Shown in pieces: positions 43,941 to 52,734 of a DNA stretch of 64,000 nt. The stretch is from OLB16 sp964481775. GTDB taxonomy: Bacteria > Hinthialibacterota > Hinthialibacteria > OLB16. The notes under the pieces were generated by a model. That model did no database searches, was not told where the DNA came from, and saw only the letters and a program-made list of their open reading frames with translations. The DNA lies in NCBI GenBank assembly GCA_964481775.1, contig CAYZUX010000004.1, positions 19,439-83,438 of the forward strand. The letters are read 5' to 3'. The translations under genes and the position numbers were made by a program. Every line of letters begins with the position of its first letter. Position 1 is the stretch's first letter.

Positions 43941-44021
43941 TTCTCACAAAAGGATAACAGTGAGCTCGAAGCCACTGAGCATCTCAAGGGTAAGGGTCTT
44001 TCGGGATTTCCGCGACACCAT

Positions 44022-44924
44022 TCACTCCTCACCCGCCAGAGGATGAGCTTGATCATAGGCCTGCCGGAGACGTTGCAGGGTGACATGTGTGTATTTCTGG
44101 GTGGTTTTCAGGGACTCGTGACCGAGTAATTCCTGTATCACACGCAGGTCGGCTCCTGCATCCAGCAGATGGGTGGCGAAGCTGTGACGCAGCATGTGGG
44201 GGGTTACCCGGCCGATACCCAGCTGTAAGCCAAGGCGGTGCGCCAGACGTTGAACTGTCCGGGTGGTCAAACGGCCTCCTCGTGGATTCACAAACAACGG
44301 CTCCTTAAGTCCGGGTTGGCCACGTTCCTCCAGGTAAGCATCCAAAACATGCATGGCAGGCTCGCCCAAGGGTACCTCCTGCTCCTTGGCTCCTTTCGCA
44401 AGGATGCGAAGCGTTCCTCCCCGCGGGTCGTAATCGCCTACATTCAAGCCCACCAGGGAGCTGACACGAATCCCTGATGAGTAAAGGGTTTCGAGCATGG
44501 CACGATCCCTGAGCGGCAGATCCGCCCCTTCCAGGAGGCGGTTCATCTCCTCGACCGGCAGGAAGTGCGGTTGGCGAAGGGCCTGTTTCAACCCACGAAT
44601 CTTTCCGGCTGGGCTGGTCTCGATGGCGCCTTGTGTCACAAGGAATCGGAAAAGTGCTTTTACCGCAGAAAGTTTTCTGTTCGCTGACCTGGAATCGAGG
44701 CCCTTGCCACGCAGATGAGCGAGAAACCCCTTGACCATCACCGGCGTGATGGAATCCATCGGGATCTCCTGGAGATGCTCTTCGGGATCGAAAGGGTCCT
44801 TTTGGGAAACCGAAGTGAAGAATTGGATCAGATCGCGCCGGTAGGCTGCGATGGTGTGACGGCTCGCGGAACGCGCCCCGGTCAGATATGCCAGGAAAAG
44901 GTCGAGGGCTTCTTGGGCGTTCAT
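44022..44924 (-). CDS. xerC: tyrosine recombinase, XerC/XerD type
   Basis: 300 residues from ATG 44924 with GGAAG upstream. Core-binding SAM-like domain at 1-95, catalytic domain with R153 (SSGIRVSSLVGL), K178, H243-x-x-R246 (PHMLRHSFATHLLDAG), H269 (LLGHESL) and Y278 (QKYTH). All catalytic residues are present. The length and the GADLRVIQELLGH block are typical of XerC/D, which resolves chromosome dimers at dif; it is 21 kb from the phage cluster, so a role as its integrase is unlikely. XerC and XerD cannot be told apart here. Confidence 0.88.
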   Translation of the reverse strand: MNAQEALDLFLAYLTGARSASRHTIAAYRRDLIQFFTSVSQKDPFDPEEHLQEIPMDSITPVMVKGFLAHLRGKGLDSRSANRKLSAVKALFRFLVTQGAIETSPAGKIRGLKQALRQPHFLPVEEMNRLLEGADLPLRDRAMLETLYSSGIRVSSLVGLNVGDYDPRGGTLRILAKGAKEQEVPLGEPAMHVLDAYLEERGQPGLKEPLFVNPRGGRLTTRTVQRLAHRLGLQLGIGRVTPHMLRHSFATHLLDAGADLRVIQELLGHESLKTTQKYTHVTLQRLRQAYDQAHPLAGEE

Positions 44925-45009
44925 GGGCCGACTTCCATTTTCGGCTGCGAACTGCCCCGGCATAAGGGGGTCTTACGTGCCTCTTTTCCCCAACCGCTCA
45001 TTGAGCACA

Positions 45010-45052
45010 CCTCAAGGTCCCCCCCCAATCCTCCCCCGCAAGGGGTGAGGGA
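45010..45052. repeat. palindromic repeat, copy 5 (degenerate)
   Basis: CCTCAAGGTCCCCCCCC followed by CCCCGCAAGGGG and GTGAGGGAG: a reduced form of the copies at 15.4, 18.6 and 22.9 kb, in the xerC-groES interval. Confidence 0.4.
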
Positions 45053-45246
45053 GAGCTGTGCCTGACACAGCAGAGCTGTGCCAGAACGGCACAATGACTT
45101 CCTGACAGACCAGAAGATCAGGTCATCAGGAAACCCCCAGCAGTGTTCCTTTCCCACTGACCATGTCCTTCAACCCACTCAGTTCATTAGAGATAGAGGA
45201 TGAGTCCTCCCATGATTGAATGCGTGGCATCAGAAATGCTCTTTTA

Positions 45247-45259
45247 GGGAACGTTACCC
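45247..45259 (+). promoter_or_regulatory. near-palindrome upstream of groES, operator candidate
   Basis: GGGAACGTTACCC is a palindrome around ACGT with one extra A, 54 bases before the groES ATG. The CIRCE operator TTAGCACTC-N9-GAGTGCTAA is absent, so control of this groESL unit may differ from HrcA control. Suggestive only. Confidence 0.25.
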
Positions 45260-45312
45260 TGTTGTTGGGTGTGCTAGCGGATTCAACAGCATAGAAAGGA
45301 GCGCGAAGCGCA

Positions 45313-45609
45313 ATGGCGAAAGTAAAAGTGACCCCTCTGGCCGACCGAATCCTGGTCCGGCGCATTGAGGAAGAGGTTTCCAAGGTTGGCAGCCTGTATA
45401 TTCCAGACACCGCCAAGGAGAAGCCCCAGCAGGCTGAGGTTGTTGCCGTTGGCCCCGGGCGTGTCAAGGAAGATGGCACCCGTATCCCGTTGGAGGTCGC
45501 GGTGGGCGACAAGGTTCTGATCGGGAAATATGCCGGCACAGAAGTGAAGCTCGATGGAGTCGAGCATCTGATCCTTCGTGAGGATGATGTCCTCGCGATT
45601 ATTAAGTAA
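45313..45609 (+). CDS. groS: co-chaperonin GroES
   Basis: 98 residues. Begins KVTPLADRILVRRIEEEV and has the mobile-loop region SLYIPDTAKEKPQQAEVVAVGPG, ending GVEHLILREDDVLAII. It caps the GroEL ring for protein folding. AAGGAG lies 11 bases upstream. Fifty-two bases before groEL. Confidence 0.97.
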   Translation: MAKVKVTPLADRILVRRIEEEVSKVGSLYIPDTAKEKPQQAEVVAVGPGRVKEDGTRIPLEVAVGDKVLIGKYAGTEVKLDGVEHLILREDDVLAIIK

Positions 45610-45661
45610 TTCCAGTCCCCCACGAGAAAGATATCCAAATTGAGAAAGGAGCTGTAACAGA

Positions 45662-47302
45662 ATGGCAGCGAAAGTGATTGCGTACAATGAGGATGCCCGT
45701 CAACGGATCCTCAAGGGTGTCCAGAAGCTCGCGGCGGCTGTGAAGGTCACCCTAGGCCCCAAGGGGCGCAATGTAGTACTCGACAAGAAATGGGGCAGCC
45801 CCACTGTCACCAAGGATGGTGTGACGGTTGCCAAGGAAATTGAGCTCGAAGATCGTTTCGAGAACATGGGTGCGCAAATGGTGCGCGAAGTCGCCAGCAA
45901 GACCAGCGATGTGGCCGGTGATGGAACCACCACGGCTACGATCCTGGCCGAGGCTATTTACCTGAATGGACTCAAGCATGTCACCTCCGGAGCGAATCCG
46001 ATTTCGCTTCAACGCGGTGTACTCAAAGGCGTGGATGTGGTCGTCGATGAATTGGTCAAGCTCAGCCGTAAGGTCAAGGATCGCACCGAGATTGCCCAGG
46101 TTGCCACTGTCTCCGCCAATGGCGATACAAAGATCGGCGAGCTGATCGCCGACGCCATGGAGAAGGTCGGGAAGGATGGCACCATCACGGTCGAGGAAGC
46201 CAAGACTATTGATACCACCCTTGAGGTTGTTGAGGGAATGCAGTTTGACAAAGGCTATCTCTCCCCGTATTTCGCCACCGATGCCCAGACCATGGAAGCG
46301 GTTCTCGAGGATGCTTACATCCTGATCAACGAAAAGAAGATCTCCTCGATGAAGGACATGCTGCCGCTGCTCGAAAAAATCGCGCAGACCGGCAAACCTC
46401 TTCTGATCATCGCTGAGGATGTCGAGGGCGAAGCCCTGGCCACCCTGGTGGTCAACAAGATCCGTGGCACGCTGCGTGCCTGCGCGGTCAAGGCCCCTGG
46501 CTTTGGTGACCGTCGCAAGGCCATGCTGCAGGACATTGCTATCCTGACTGGTGGCAAGTTCATCAGCGAGGATCTGGGAATCAAGCTGGAAGGTGTGCAG
46601 CTTTCAGACCTGGGCCGTGTCAAACGCGCAGTGATCGACAAGGAAAACACCGTGCTGGTCGAGGGTGGCGGAAAGACAGCGGATATCAAGGGCCGCATCC
46701 AGCAGATCCGTAATGAAATTGAAACCACCACTTCTGACTATGACCGCGAGAAGCTCCAGGAGCGTTTGGCCAAGCTTGCCGGTGGAGTGGCTGTCATCAA
46801 TGTAGGCGCGGCAACTGAAACCGAGGTGAAGGAAAAGAAGGCCCGTGTCGAAGATGCTCTGCATGCCACCCGCGCGGCTGTCGAGGAAGGTATTGTTCCA
46901 GGCGGCGGCACCGCCCTCATTCGTGCTTTGCCCGCGCTTGAGAAAATGAAACTGGAGGATGAGGATGAGCAGTTGGGTGTCCTGATCCTGAGGAAAGCCT
47001 TGGAAGCCCCGCTTCGCCAGCTGGCCGCCAATGCCGGTTTGGAAGGGTCCATCGTGGTTGAGCAGGTTAAGGCCGCCAAGAAGGAAGTCGGATACAATGT
47101 GGCCACTGATGAGTACACCGACCTGGTCAAGGATGGTGTCATCGATCCGACCAAGGTAACCCGCTCCGCACTGCAGAACGCGGCTTCAATCGCTGGTTTG
47201 CTCCTCACCACCGAGGCGCTGGTCACTGAGAAGCCCGAGAAGGAAGAGAAGGCTCCGGCCGGACCTCATGGTGGCGGCGGTGGAGAATACGGCGACTTCT
47301 AA
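45662..47302 (+). CDS. groL: chaperonin GroEL
   Basis: 546 residues. KVTLGPKGRNVVLDKKWG, the ATP loop DVAGDGTTTATILA and EEGIVPGGGTALIRA are intact. The C-terminal tail is GPHGGGGGEYGDF, a Gly-rich run like the usual GGM repeats but without Met and ending in acidic-aromatic residues. Tail type varies across phyla and does not affect the assignment. Single groEL copy seen, in the normal groES-groEL operon, with a strong terminator 50 bases after it. Confidence 0.98.
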   Translation: MAAKVIAYNEDARQRILKGVQKLAAAVKVTLGPKGRNVVLDKKWGSPTVTKDGVTVAKEIELEDRFENMGAQMVREVASKTSDVAGDGTTTATILAEAIYLNGLKHVTSGANPISLQRGVLKGVDVVVDELVKLSRKVKDRTEIAQVATVSANGDTKIGELIADAMEKVGKDGTITVEEAKTIDTTLEVVEGMQFDKGYLSPYFATDAQTMEAVLEDAYILINEKKISSMKDMLPLLEKIAQTGKPLLIIAEDVEGEALATLVVNKIRGTLRACAVKAPGFGDRRKAMLQDIAILTGGKFISEDLGIKLEGVQLSDLGRVKRAVIDKENTVLVEGGGKTADIKGRIQQIRNEIETTTSDYDREKLQERLAKLAGGVAVINVGAATETEVKEKKARVEDALHATRAAVEEGIVPGGGTALIRALPALEKMKLEDEDEQLGVLILRKALEAPLRQLAANAGLEGSIVVEQVKAAKKEVGYNVATDEYTDLVKDGVIDPTKVTRSALQNAASIAGLLLTTEALVTEKPEKEEKAPAGPHGGGGGEYGDF

Positions 47303-47354
47303 GTTTAGCGCGCTTTGGCGCGGGATACGGAAACGCCGTTGGCAATAGAGAAAC

Positions 47355-47396
47355 GGGCCGGTGGGGAAGATCCCTCACCGGCCCGCAGTTTTTTTT
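47355..47396 (+). terminator. rho-independent terminator of groESL
   Basis: GGGCCGGTG (from 47355) pairs with CACCGGCCC (to 47384), with GGGGA/TCCCT pairing inside, then GCAG and eight T (47389-47396). Confidence 0.92.
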
Positions 47397-47475
47397 GGAA
47401 CATCTGGAGTAATCAGGTCGCGTTGCGACACCCACAAAGCATGTTAATGAGCCCAATCAGCCGGCCATGACCAGC

Positions 47476-47523
47476 TGACCAATAATACCAGCGGTCAATA
47501 ACACCAGCGGTCAATAACACCAG
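47476..47523 (+). repeat. 16-base tandem repeat, three units
   Basis: CGGTCAATAACACCAG occurs twice without change (47492-47507 and 47508-47523), preceded by a degenerate unit (TGACCAATAATACCAG at 47476-47491). Confidence 0.7.
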
Positions 47524-47529
47524 CTGGCG

Positions 47530-47657
47530 CCGGAGTTGCACTCCGGTGCCGGGCCCTTCTGTGGGAGTTGCACTCCCACGCTGCTCATCTCTGTCACGAA
47601 TCCCGGCGGAGTTCAACTCCGCCAGAGGGGTTCCGCCCACGAGTTCAACTCGTGGGC
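47530..47657. repeat. array of four short hairpins (AGT-NNN-ACT family), left array
   Basis: CCGGAGTTGCACTCCGG (47530-47546), GTGGGAGTTGCACTCCCAC (47561-47579), GGCGGAGTTCAACTCCGCC (47605-47623) and a stem GCCCACGAGT/ACTCGTGGGC with TCA loop (47635-47657). Every hairpin has the centre AGT-NNN-ACT with a different outer stem. An inverted, partly decayed copy is at 52591-52720. Confidence 0.7.
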
Positions 47658-47720
47658 GAGCTGGATGAGTGGTGGGCGCGGCCTGATGCGAATGAATTTG
47701 CCACCCCTCCCATCGATTCA

Positions 47721-49172
47721 CTACTCCGCCCTGTTCCTTCTTTTCCGCTCTTTCCGCCCTTCCGCCTCATCCTGCCAGGCGGGACGTTGCCTGGCTCCTT
47801 TCCAGCGCGGGGGGATCATGCCTGCCTCCCACTTCATGTAATCCGCCTCCAATCCCTTGAGGATCTCAGCGTTCGCCCCGGTAAGATTCGTCTCCTCACC
47901 GATATCCGAGGCCAGGTTGTAGAGCTCGACAGGATTGTCCCCAATTTGGACCACCTTCCAGTCACCCTTACGGATGGCCCGCCTCTCCCCAAAACGCCAG
48001 CACAGGCTCTCATGCGGATCGCCTGATTTCTCCTTGCGTACGAATGGCAGAAGATCCACTCCATCGACTGGATGATCCTCCGGGAGTTTTCCGCCGGCTG
48101 CCACCAGGGCGGTCGGGAGGATATCCAAGGAAATCACGGGCAAATGATACTCAGTTCCCTCGGGGAGGTGCCCTGGCCACTGAAGCAGGTAAGGGACACG
48201 GACTCCACCCTCGTAGACCGTACCCTTGGTCCCGCGCAGGCGGCCATTGTTCGAGGTGTTCATGGGTTCCGGTCCGCCGTTATCACTGATAAAAAAGACC
48301 AGCGTGTCTTTCTCCAGACCCAACCCGTTGAGCTTGGACAACACACTTCCAACCCCATCATCCATCGCGCTGAGCATGGCGGCATAAGTACGATGCTTTT
48401 CATCCGTGATGTGGGAGAAACGTTCCAGGTACTTCGCGGGGGCTTCCATGGGTGTGTGGACCGCGTTGTAGGTCAAGTACAGAAAGAATGGGCCTTCCCT
48501 GTGCCGTTCAAGATAGGCAACAGCCTCCCGGGTGATGGCATCGGTGAGGTAATCATTTTCCTGGAGTGTTTCGAAACCACGCAGAATCGGTGCCTTTCCG
48601 GGAGCCGAAGGATTCAGATAGGGGTGTGATCCTCCCAGAAAACCATAGAACTCATCGAATCCACGATTGAGCGGATGAAACCTGGTTTCGCCTCCCAAGT
48701 GCCACTTCCCAACGATGCCCGTGGTGTAACCTTGGTTTTTCAGGTGGTCCGCCATGGTCTTCTCATCCAGCGAGAGCCCGATCGGTTCACCGGTGTCCGC
48801 ATCTTTCTGGTCGGGACCCGGATTGAACTCATGCCCGAAACGTTGCTGGTAACGTCCGGTCAATAGTCCGGCTCTTGTCGGAGAACACACCGGACAGGAA
48901 ACATATCCGTTGGTGAAACGGACTCCCTTGCGGGCGATCGAGTCGATGTTTGGTGTCGGGATCCCGGTACCCCCCTGACAGCCAAGGTCGGCATTGCCCA
49001 GGTCATCCGCAACAATCACAATGATGTTCGGTTTGCGTGTGGTGGCCTCTGGTTCCTGGGCGGCCAACCCCTTCACCAGAAGCCCCGCACTGGCGGCCGC
49101 GCTGATTTCAAGAAATTGTCGCCGTTTGAGGAGAGTTTGCCCGGCGGACCCGGGATCTTTTTGATTTTTCAT
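47721..49172 (-). CDS. secreted sulfatase (type I, Cys-type)
   Basis: 483 residues from ATG 49172 (AAGGAG upstream); the frame opens 63 codons earlier but the earlier part overlaps the ogt region. N-terminus KRRQFLEISAAASAGLLVKGLAA resembles a Tat or Sec signal. Catalytic loop C96-S-P-T-R-A-G-L-L-T-G-R, where Cys becomes formylglycine; metal acids D56-D57 in VIVADDLG, and IVGKWHLGG with the Lys-His pair. It removes sulfate from glycans or other esters; the substrate is unknown. No formylglycine-generating enzyme is in the window. Divergent from ogt. Confidence 0.92.
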   Translation of the reverse strand: MKNQKDPGSAGQTLLKRRQFLEISAAASAGLLVKGLAAQEPEATTRKPNIIVIVADDLGNADLGCQGGTGIPTPNIDSIARKGVRFTNGYVSCPVCSPTRAGLLTGRYQQRFGHEFNPGPDQKDADTGEPIGLSLDEKTMADHLKNQGYTTGIVGKWHLGGETRFHPLNRGFDEFYGFLGGSHPYLNPSAPGKAPILRGFETLQENDYLTDAITREAVAYLERHREGPFFLYLTYNAVHTPMEAPAKYLERFSHITDEKHRTYAAMLSAMDDGVGSVLSKLNGLGLEKDTLVFFISDNGGPEPMNTSNNGRLRGTKGTVYEGGVRVPYLLQWPGHLPEGTEYHLPVISLDILPTALVAAGGKLPEDHPVDGVDLLPFVRKEKSGDPHESLCWRFGERRAIRKGDWKVVQIGDNPVELYNLASDIGEETNLTGANAEILKGLEADYMKWEAGMIPPRWKGARQRPAWQDEAEGRKERKRRNRAE

Positions 49173-49238
49173 AAGGAAGATCTCCTTTCCCAGCAAATGA
49201 ATGGAGCCGGTTGTTGAACGATCCGGAAGCATCCTATC

Positions 49239-49772
49239 ATGGTTCTGGGCGGAGTGAGTCAGCTCAAAGGAGAAAAAAAACTGGTGAACAACCTGTCCAA
49301 TCACGGTCCCATCAGGGCCACCCTTCGCTCGAGTGCGGGACCGGTTCAAGCGGAATGGCAATCAGGAAAACTGGTCGCGGTGTGTCTGGGGGAAAAAGGC
49401 AATCAGAGCAGAAACCTACCGGATGATTTCCGTGCCTTCCTTGATGACCTGAAGAGGTACCTGGATGGAGAGCGGGTGCGTTTCAAGGTGTCAATGAACC
49501 CTGGTGTTCAACCCCCTTTCATTGAAAAGGTGCTTCGGGAGTGTTCGAGAATCCCCTATGGGCAGTCTCGCTCCTATGCTCAACTCGCTGAAGCCTCCGG
49601 GAACCCTCTTGCCGCACGGGCAGTGGGCCAAGCCATGGCACGCAATCCGATCCCGATTGTGATTCCCTGTCATCGTGTACTGACTTCGGATGGACGCCTT
49701 GGAGGATTTGGCTGCGGGCTGGAATGGAAACGATTCCTTCTGAAACTTGAGGGGATTTCCTGGAAGGAATAG
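49239..49772 (+). CDS. ogt: methylated-DNA--protein-cysteine methyltransferase
   Basis: 177 residues. DNA-binding helix RAVGQAMARNPIPIVIP followed by the suicidal active site PCHRV (C144) and LTSDGRLGGFGCGLEWKRFLLKLEG at the end. It repairs O6-alkylguanine in DNA by taking the alkyl group onto the Cys. The N-terminal ribonuclease-like part is poorly conserved, as usual. GGAAG lies about ten bases before the ATG. Confidence 0.93.
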   Translation: MVLGGVSQLKGEKKLVNNLSNHGPIRATLRSSAGPVQAEWQSGKLVAVCLGEKGNQSRNLPDDFRAFLDDLKRYLDGERVRFKVSMNPGVQPPFIEKVLRECSRIPYGQSRSYAQLAEASGNPLAARAVGQAMARNPIPIVIPCHRVLTSDGRLGGFGCGLEWKRFLLKLEGISWKE

Positions 49773-49778
49773 CTTTGG

Positions 49779-51161
49779 ATGGTGAGGATACCCACCCGGA
49801 ATCTTTTGTTCCTCCTGTTGTACAGGATCACAGCGACGGTTTGCCTGGTGGGTAGCGTGCCGAGTCTCTCAATGGGAGCTGAGGAGATGATGCGAGCCGG
49901 GACAGGAAAGGTTTGTATTACACCCGAAAAGAGTATCTGGATGGCGGGTTATATCATCCGGAACAAGCCCTCCGAGGGGAAGATTCAAGATCTCCATGTC
50001 AAAGCCCTGGCTTTTCTGGATCAAACCAGGGCGCTCAGTGTCCTGGTGACTGCCGATCTGCTGGGTTTCCCCCAGCGTCTCTCTCAACGTATCGCACAAC
50101 GGGTACAGGAGGAACTGGGGATCCCCCGCGAACGCCTGATGTTGACCTCCTCGCACACCCATTCCGGGCCGGTGTTGAGCGAGTCGCTGGAAGACATGTA
50201 TGAAATGCCCGAGGACCAGGCCAAGTGGGTGATGGAATACACCGATGGAATTCCCTCCAAGGTCCTGGAATCTATTCATGCAGCGGTCAGTGACCTGGAA
50301 CCCTGCACCCTCGCGTGGGGTATCGGGAGTGCGAGTTTTGGAAAGAATCGCCGGGAATACACCCTTGATGGGCTTACCAATGGATTCAATCCGATTGGGC
50401 CGGTGGACCATGATGTCCCTGTGCTGAAGGTCAGCCGTATGGACGGGAGTCTCAAAGCAGTGGCGATGGGTTATGCCTGCCACAACACCACGTTGCAACA
50501 CTATGTCCTGAATGGAGATTATGCGGGTTTCGCTCAAGCGGATCTGGAAACGGCGTTTCCGGGGTGCACCGCCTTATTCACGATGGGATGTGGAGGTGAT
50601 ATCAATCCCCTGCCGAGAGGCGAGTTTGAGCAAGCCAGGGAATATGGGAAACAGCTGGCTGAGGCTGTCAGGAAGGTTCTCGATGGGTCCATGACTGAAG
50701 TCAAAGGCCCGATCACTGCCTGCTATAAAGAGATCCCCCTGGCCTTGGCGACACCCCCCACGCGCGAGGAACTGAGGCAACAGGCTGACTCAAGCGAGTA
50801 TGTCATCAAACGGCGTGCTCAACGGCTGCTGGGAATCCTGGACTCCAGGGGAGCGTTGGAAACCACTTACCCCTACCCGATGCAGGTCTGGAAGTTTTCT
50901 GACACCCTGTCGATCATCGCCTTGGCGGGTGAGTCTGTGGTGGATTACTCATTGCGGCTCAAGTATGACTTCGGGCGCGAACGCCTGTGGGTGATCTCTT
51001 ATGCCAATGATGTGTTCGCCTATATCCCCTCGTTGCGGGTCTTGCGTGAGGGCGGGTATGAGGGCAGGGATGCGATGCTCTACTATGGAATGTATGGGCC
51101 CTGGGCCCCGACCGTGGAACGTGACATTCTTTCCACGGCACATGAGATGATGGGGCGGTAG
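49779..51161 (+). CDS. neutral/alkaline ceramidase-like secreted protein
   Basis: 460 residues, starting seven bases after ogt. Hydrophobic signal segment then AGTGKVCITPEKSIWMAGY, LMLTSSHTHSGPV with the zinc-type His pair, ACHNTTLQHYVLNGDYAGFAQADLE, and TMGCGGDINPLPRG: the N-terminal domain of neutral ceramidases with the catalytic GCGGDxN segment. The usual C-terminal beta domain is missing, so it is shorter than classical ceramidase (about 700 residues). Such shortened forms are widespread in environmental bacteria, and their substrate is unknown. Confidence 0.8.
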   Translation: MVRIPTRNLLFLLLYRITATVCLVGSVPSLSMGAEEMMRAGTGKVCITPEKSIWMAGYIIRNKPSEGKIQDLHVKALAFLDQTRALSVLVTADLLGFPQRLSQRIAQRVQEELGIPRERLMLTSSHTHSGPVLSESLEDMYEMPEDQAKWVMEYTDGIPSKVLESIHAAVSDLEPCTLAWGIGSASFGKNRREYTLDGLTNGFNPIGPVDHDVPVLKVSRMDGSLKAVAMGYACHNTTLQHYVLNGDYAGFAQADLETAFPGCTALFTMGCGGDINPLPRGEFEQAREYGKQLAEAVRKVLDGSMTEVKGPITACYKEIPLALATPPTREELRQQADSSEYVIKRRAQRLLGILDSRGALETTYPYPMQVWKFSDTLSIIALAGESVVDYSLRLKYDFGRERLWVISYANDVFAYIPSLRVLREGGYEGRDAMLYYGMYGPWAPTVERDILSTAHEMMGR

Positions 51162-51287
51162 CGCGGCTTGTCATTCCGGTCCTGAATGCAGATAATCAAT
51201 GAATTGAGGCCTCACGGAACTCACCCACGCAGGGGGAATGCCTTTCCAGGTTTGCCTCGAAGTACACCAACGAATCAGAGGAATATC

Positions 51288-52556
51288 ATGTCAAGTGTTC
51301 TTAATACCTATCGAAAGGTCGAGTACGACCTTCCCAAGACCGCGCGTTGCTGGCAACTGAGTGGGACCGGCTTCGAAAAACTGGACCTGGTCGAAATCCC
51401 GCGTCCCCAACCTGGACCGGATGAGATCGCTTTCCGTACCGATGTCAACAGCATCTGTTTTTCCGATGTGAAGATTGTCTCAGCCGGAAAGTCCCATCCC
51501 CGTCTGGTCAACTACGATGTCGAGAACAGGAAGGTGGTTCCGGGACATGAGCTCGCCATGACCGTGGTGGAGGTGGGCAGGAATGTGGCCTCCAAGTTCA
51601 AGGTCGGCGACCGCTTCATTGTACAGGCGGACATGCTCAAGTATGGCAAAGCAGTCGGATATGATGTGTGGGGCGGTTTCTGCGACTATGGCATCTTCGG
51701 CCCCGAGGTCCAGGAATACCTGATTCCCATCACCGAGGCCAAGGCAGGTTATTCAGAAACCGCGCTGGTGGAGCCATGGGCCTGTGTCGAGGCTTCCTAT
51801 GCCCGTGTGGATATGGGGCCCCTGGATGAAGCGGTATGGCTCTGCGGTGGCGCGGGACCGATGGGCCAGATGCACCTGGTGCGCACCTTTGCGGTCAAGA
51901 TCGCGGGTCAGACTCCCAATCTGAAGACAGTCCTGCTGACCGATATCAGCGATGCACGTCTCCAGTCGGTGCAGGAACGCTACACCGCCATGGCCGAACA
52001 GGCGGGTGTCCGTTTCGTGACCCTGAATCCCAACAGCGCGGACTATGAGAAATCCCTGGATGAGATCGCGCCCAACGGATTCAATTTCCTGGTTGCCCTC
52101 TGCCCGGTTCCACCTGTCATCGAAGCGGCCATCAAGCGGCTCAAACAGTATGGCGTGGTGAACCTATTCGCTGGTTTCAAACGCGGTGAGGGGGCACTGA
52201 ACATGGGGGACATTCACTACGATCAGATCACTATCAGCGGTAACAGCGGCAGCCGCATCGATGATATGTACGAAGTTCTCCGCAAGGTTCAGGCAGGTTA
52301 TCTGAACACCAACTCCAGTGTGTATGCCGTGGTCGGACTGGAAGGCGCCAAGGAAGGGGTTTTGTCTGTCCGGGATGGCAAAGCCTTCAACAAGATTGTG
52401 ATTTACAGCCAGTGCAAGGGCCTACCCCTCACCCCCGTGACCGAATTGGCCGATCAACTGCCCTTCTCCGAGGATGTCCGTGAACAGGTCCGCAAGGGGC
52501 TCTGGTCCACCCAGGCCGAAGAGGTCTTGCTGGCCAGCAAATGGGCGATGAAATAA
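51288..52556 (+). CDS. zinc-type alcohol dehydrogenase, L-sorbose-1-phosphate-reductase-like
   Basis: 422 residues from ATG 51288 (AGAGGA six bases upstream). Medium-chain dehydrogenase: DVNSICFSDVKIV with catalytic Cys, PGHELAMTVVEVG with the His-Glu, and the cofactor fold WLCGGAGPMGQMHLVRTFA. The long form with GYDVWGGFCDYGIFGPEVQEY resembles the SorE-type sugar-phosphate reductases. The sugar substrate is uncertain. Independent small transcription unit between the ceramidase-like gene and the right hairpin array. Confidence 0.8.
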   Translation: MSSVLNTYRKVEYDLPKTARCWQLSGTGFEKLDLVEIPRPQPGPDEIAFRTDVNSICFSDVKIVSAGKSHPRLVNYDVENRKVVPGHELAMTVVEVGRNVASKFKVGDRFIVQADMLKYGKAVGYDVWGGFCDYGIFGPEVQEYLIPITEAKAGYSETALVEPWACVEASYARVDMGPLDEAVWLCGGAGPMGQMHLVRTFAVKIAGQTPNLKTVLLTDISDARLQSVQERYTAMAEQAGVRFVTLNPNSADYEKSLDEIAPNGFNFLVALCPVPPVIEAAIKRLKQYGVVNLFAGFKRGEGALNMGDIHYDQITISGNSGSRIDDMYEVLRKVQAGYLNTNSSVYAVVGLEGAKEGVLSVRDGKAFNKIVIYSQCKGLPLTPVTELADQLPFSEDVREQVRKGLWSTQAEEVLLASKWAMK

Positions 52557-52590
52557 ATCCAGCTTACCAACTGGCTTACATTAACAGCTC

Positions 52591-52720
52591 GCCCACGAGG
52601 TGAACTCGTGGGCGGAACCCCTCTGGCGGAGTAGAACTCCGCCGGGGGTCGTGACAGAGTTGAGCGACATGGGAGTCCAACTCCGGGGCCACCTGACAAC
52701 CAACAACCTGAAGGTTGAAC
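52591..52720. repeat. inverted, partly decayed copy of the hairpin array, right array
   Basis: GCCCACGAGGTGAACTCGTGGGC (52591-52613) and GGCGGAGTAGAACTCCGCC (52625-52643) are reverse complements of the last two left-array hairpins with single changes, and the sequence between and after them (GGAACCCCTCTGGCGGAG, CGTGACAGAG) also matches in reverse. Later hairpins are eroded. Confidence 0.65.
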
Positions 52721-52734
52721 TCCGAACAACACCC

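Larger units (their letters stand above)
44925..45312. other. intergenic region between xerC and groES
   Basis: About 390 bases with no supported gene. It holds a CTCCCCCGCAAGGGGTGAGG hairpin, repeated GAGCTGTGCC units near 45055-45083 and a near-palindrome just before groES. No CIRCE element is present. Confidence 0.5.
47397..47720. other. repeat-rich intergenic region downstream of groESL
   Basis: About 320 bases between terminator and sulfatase gene. Contains a 16-base tandem repeat and a row of four short perfect hairpins (listed separately), no gene. Confidence 0.6.

Noticed and set aside
44022..44924. XerC-type recombinase as the integrase of the phage cluster
   Set aside because: 21 kb away, in a housekeeping context, with normal XerC/D length and motifs.
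45120..45312. CIRCE operator before groES
   Set aside because: TTAGCACTC-N9-GAGTGCTAA or a close variant is not present.
47476..47657. CRISPR array
   Set aside because: Repeats are three tandem 16-mers and unequal hairpins without regular spacers, and no cas gene is present.
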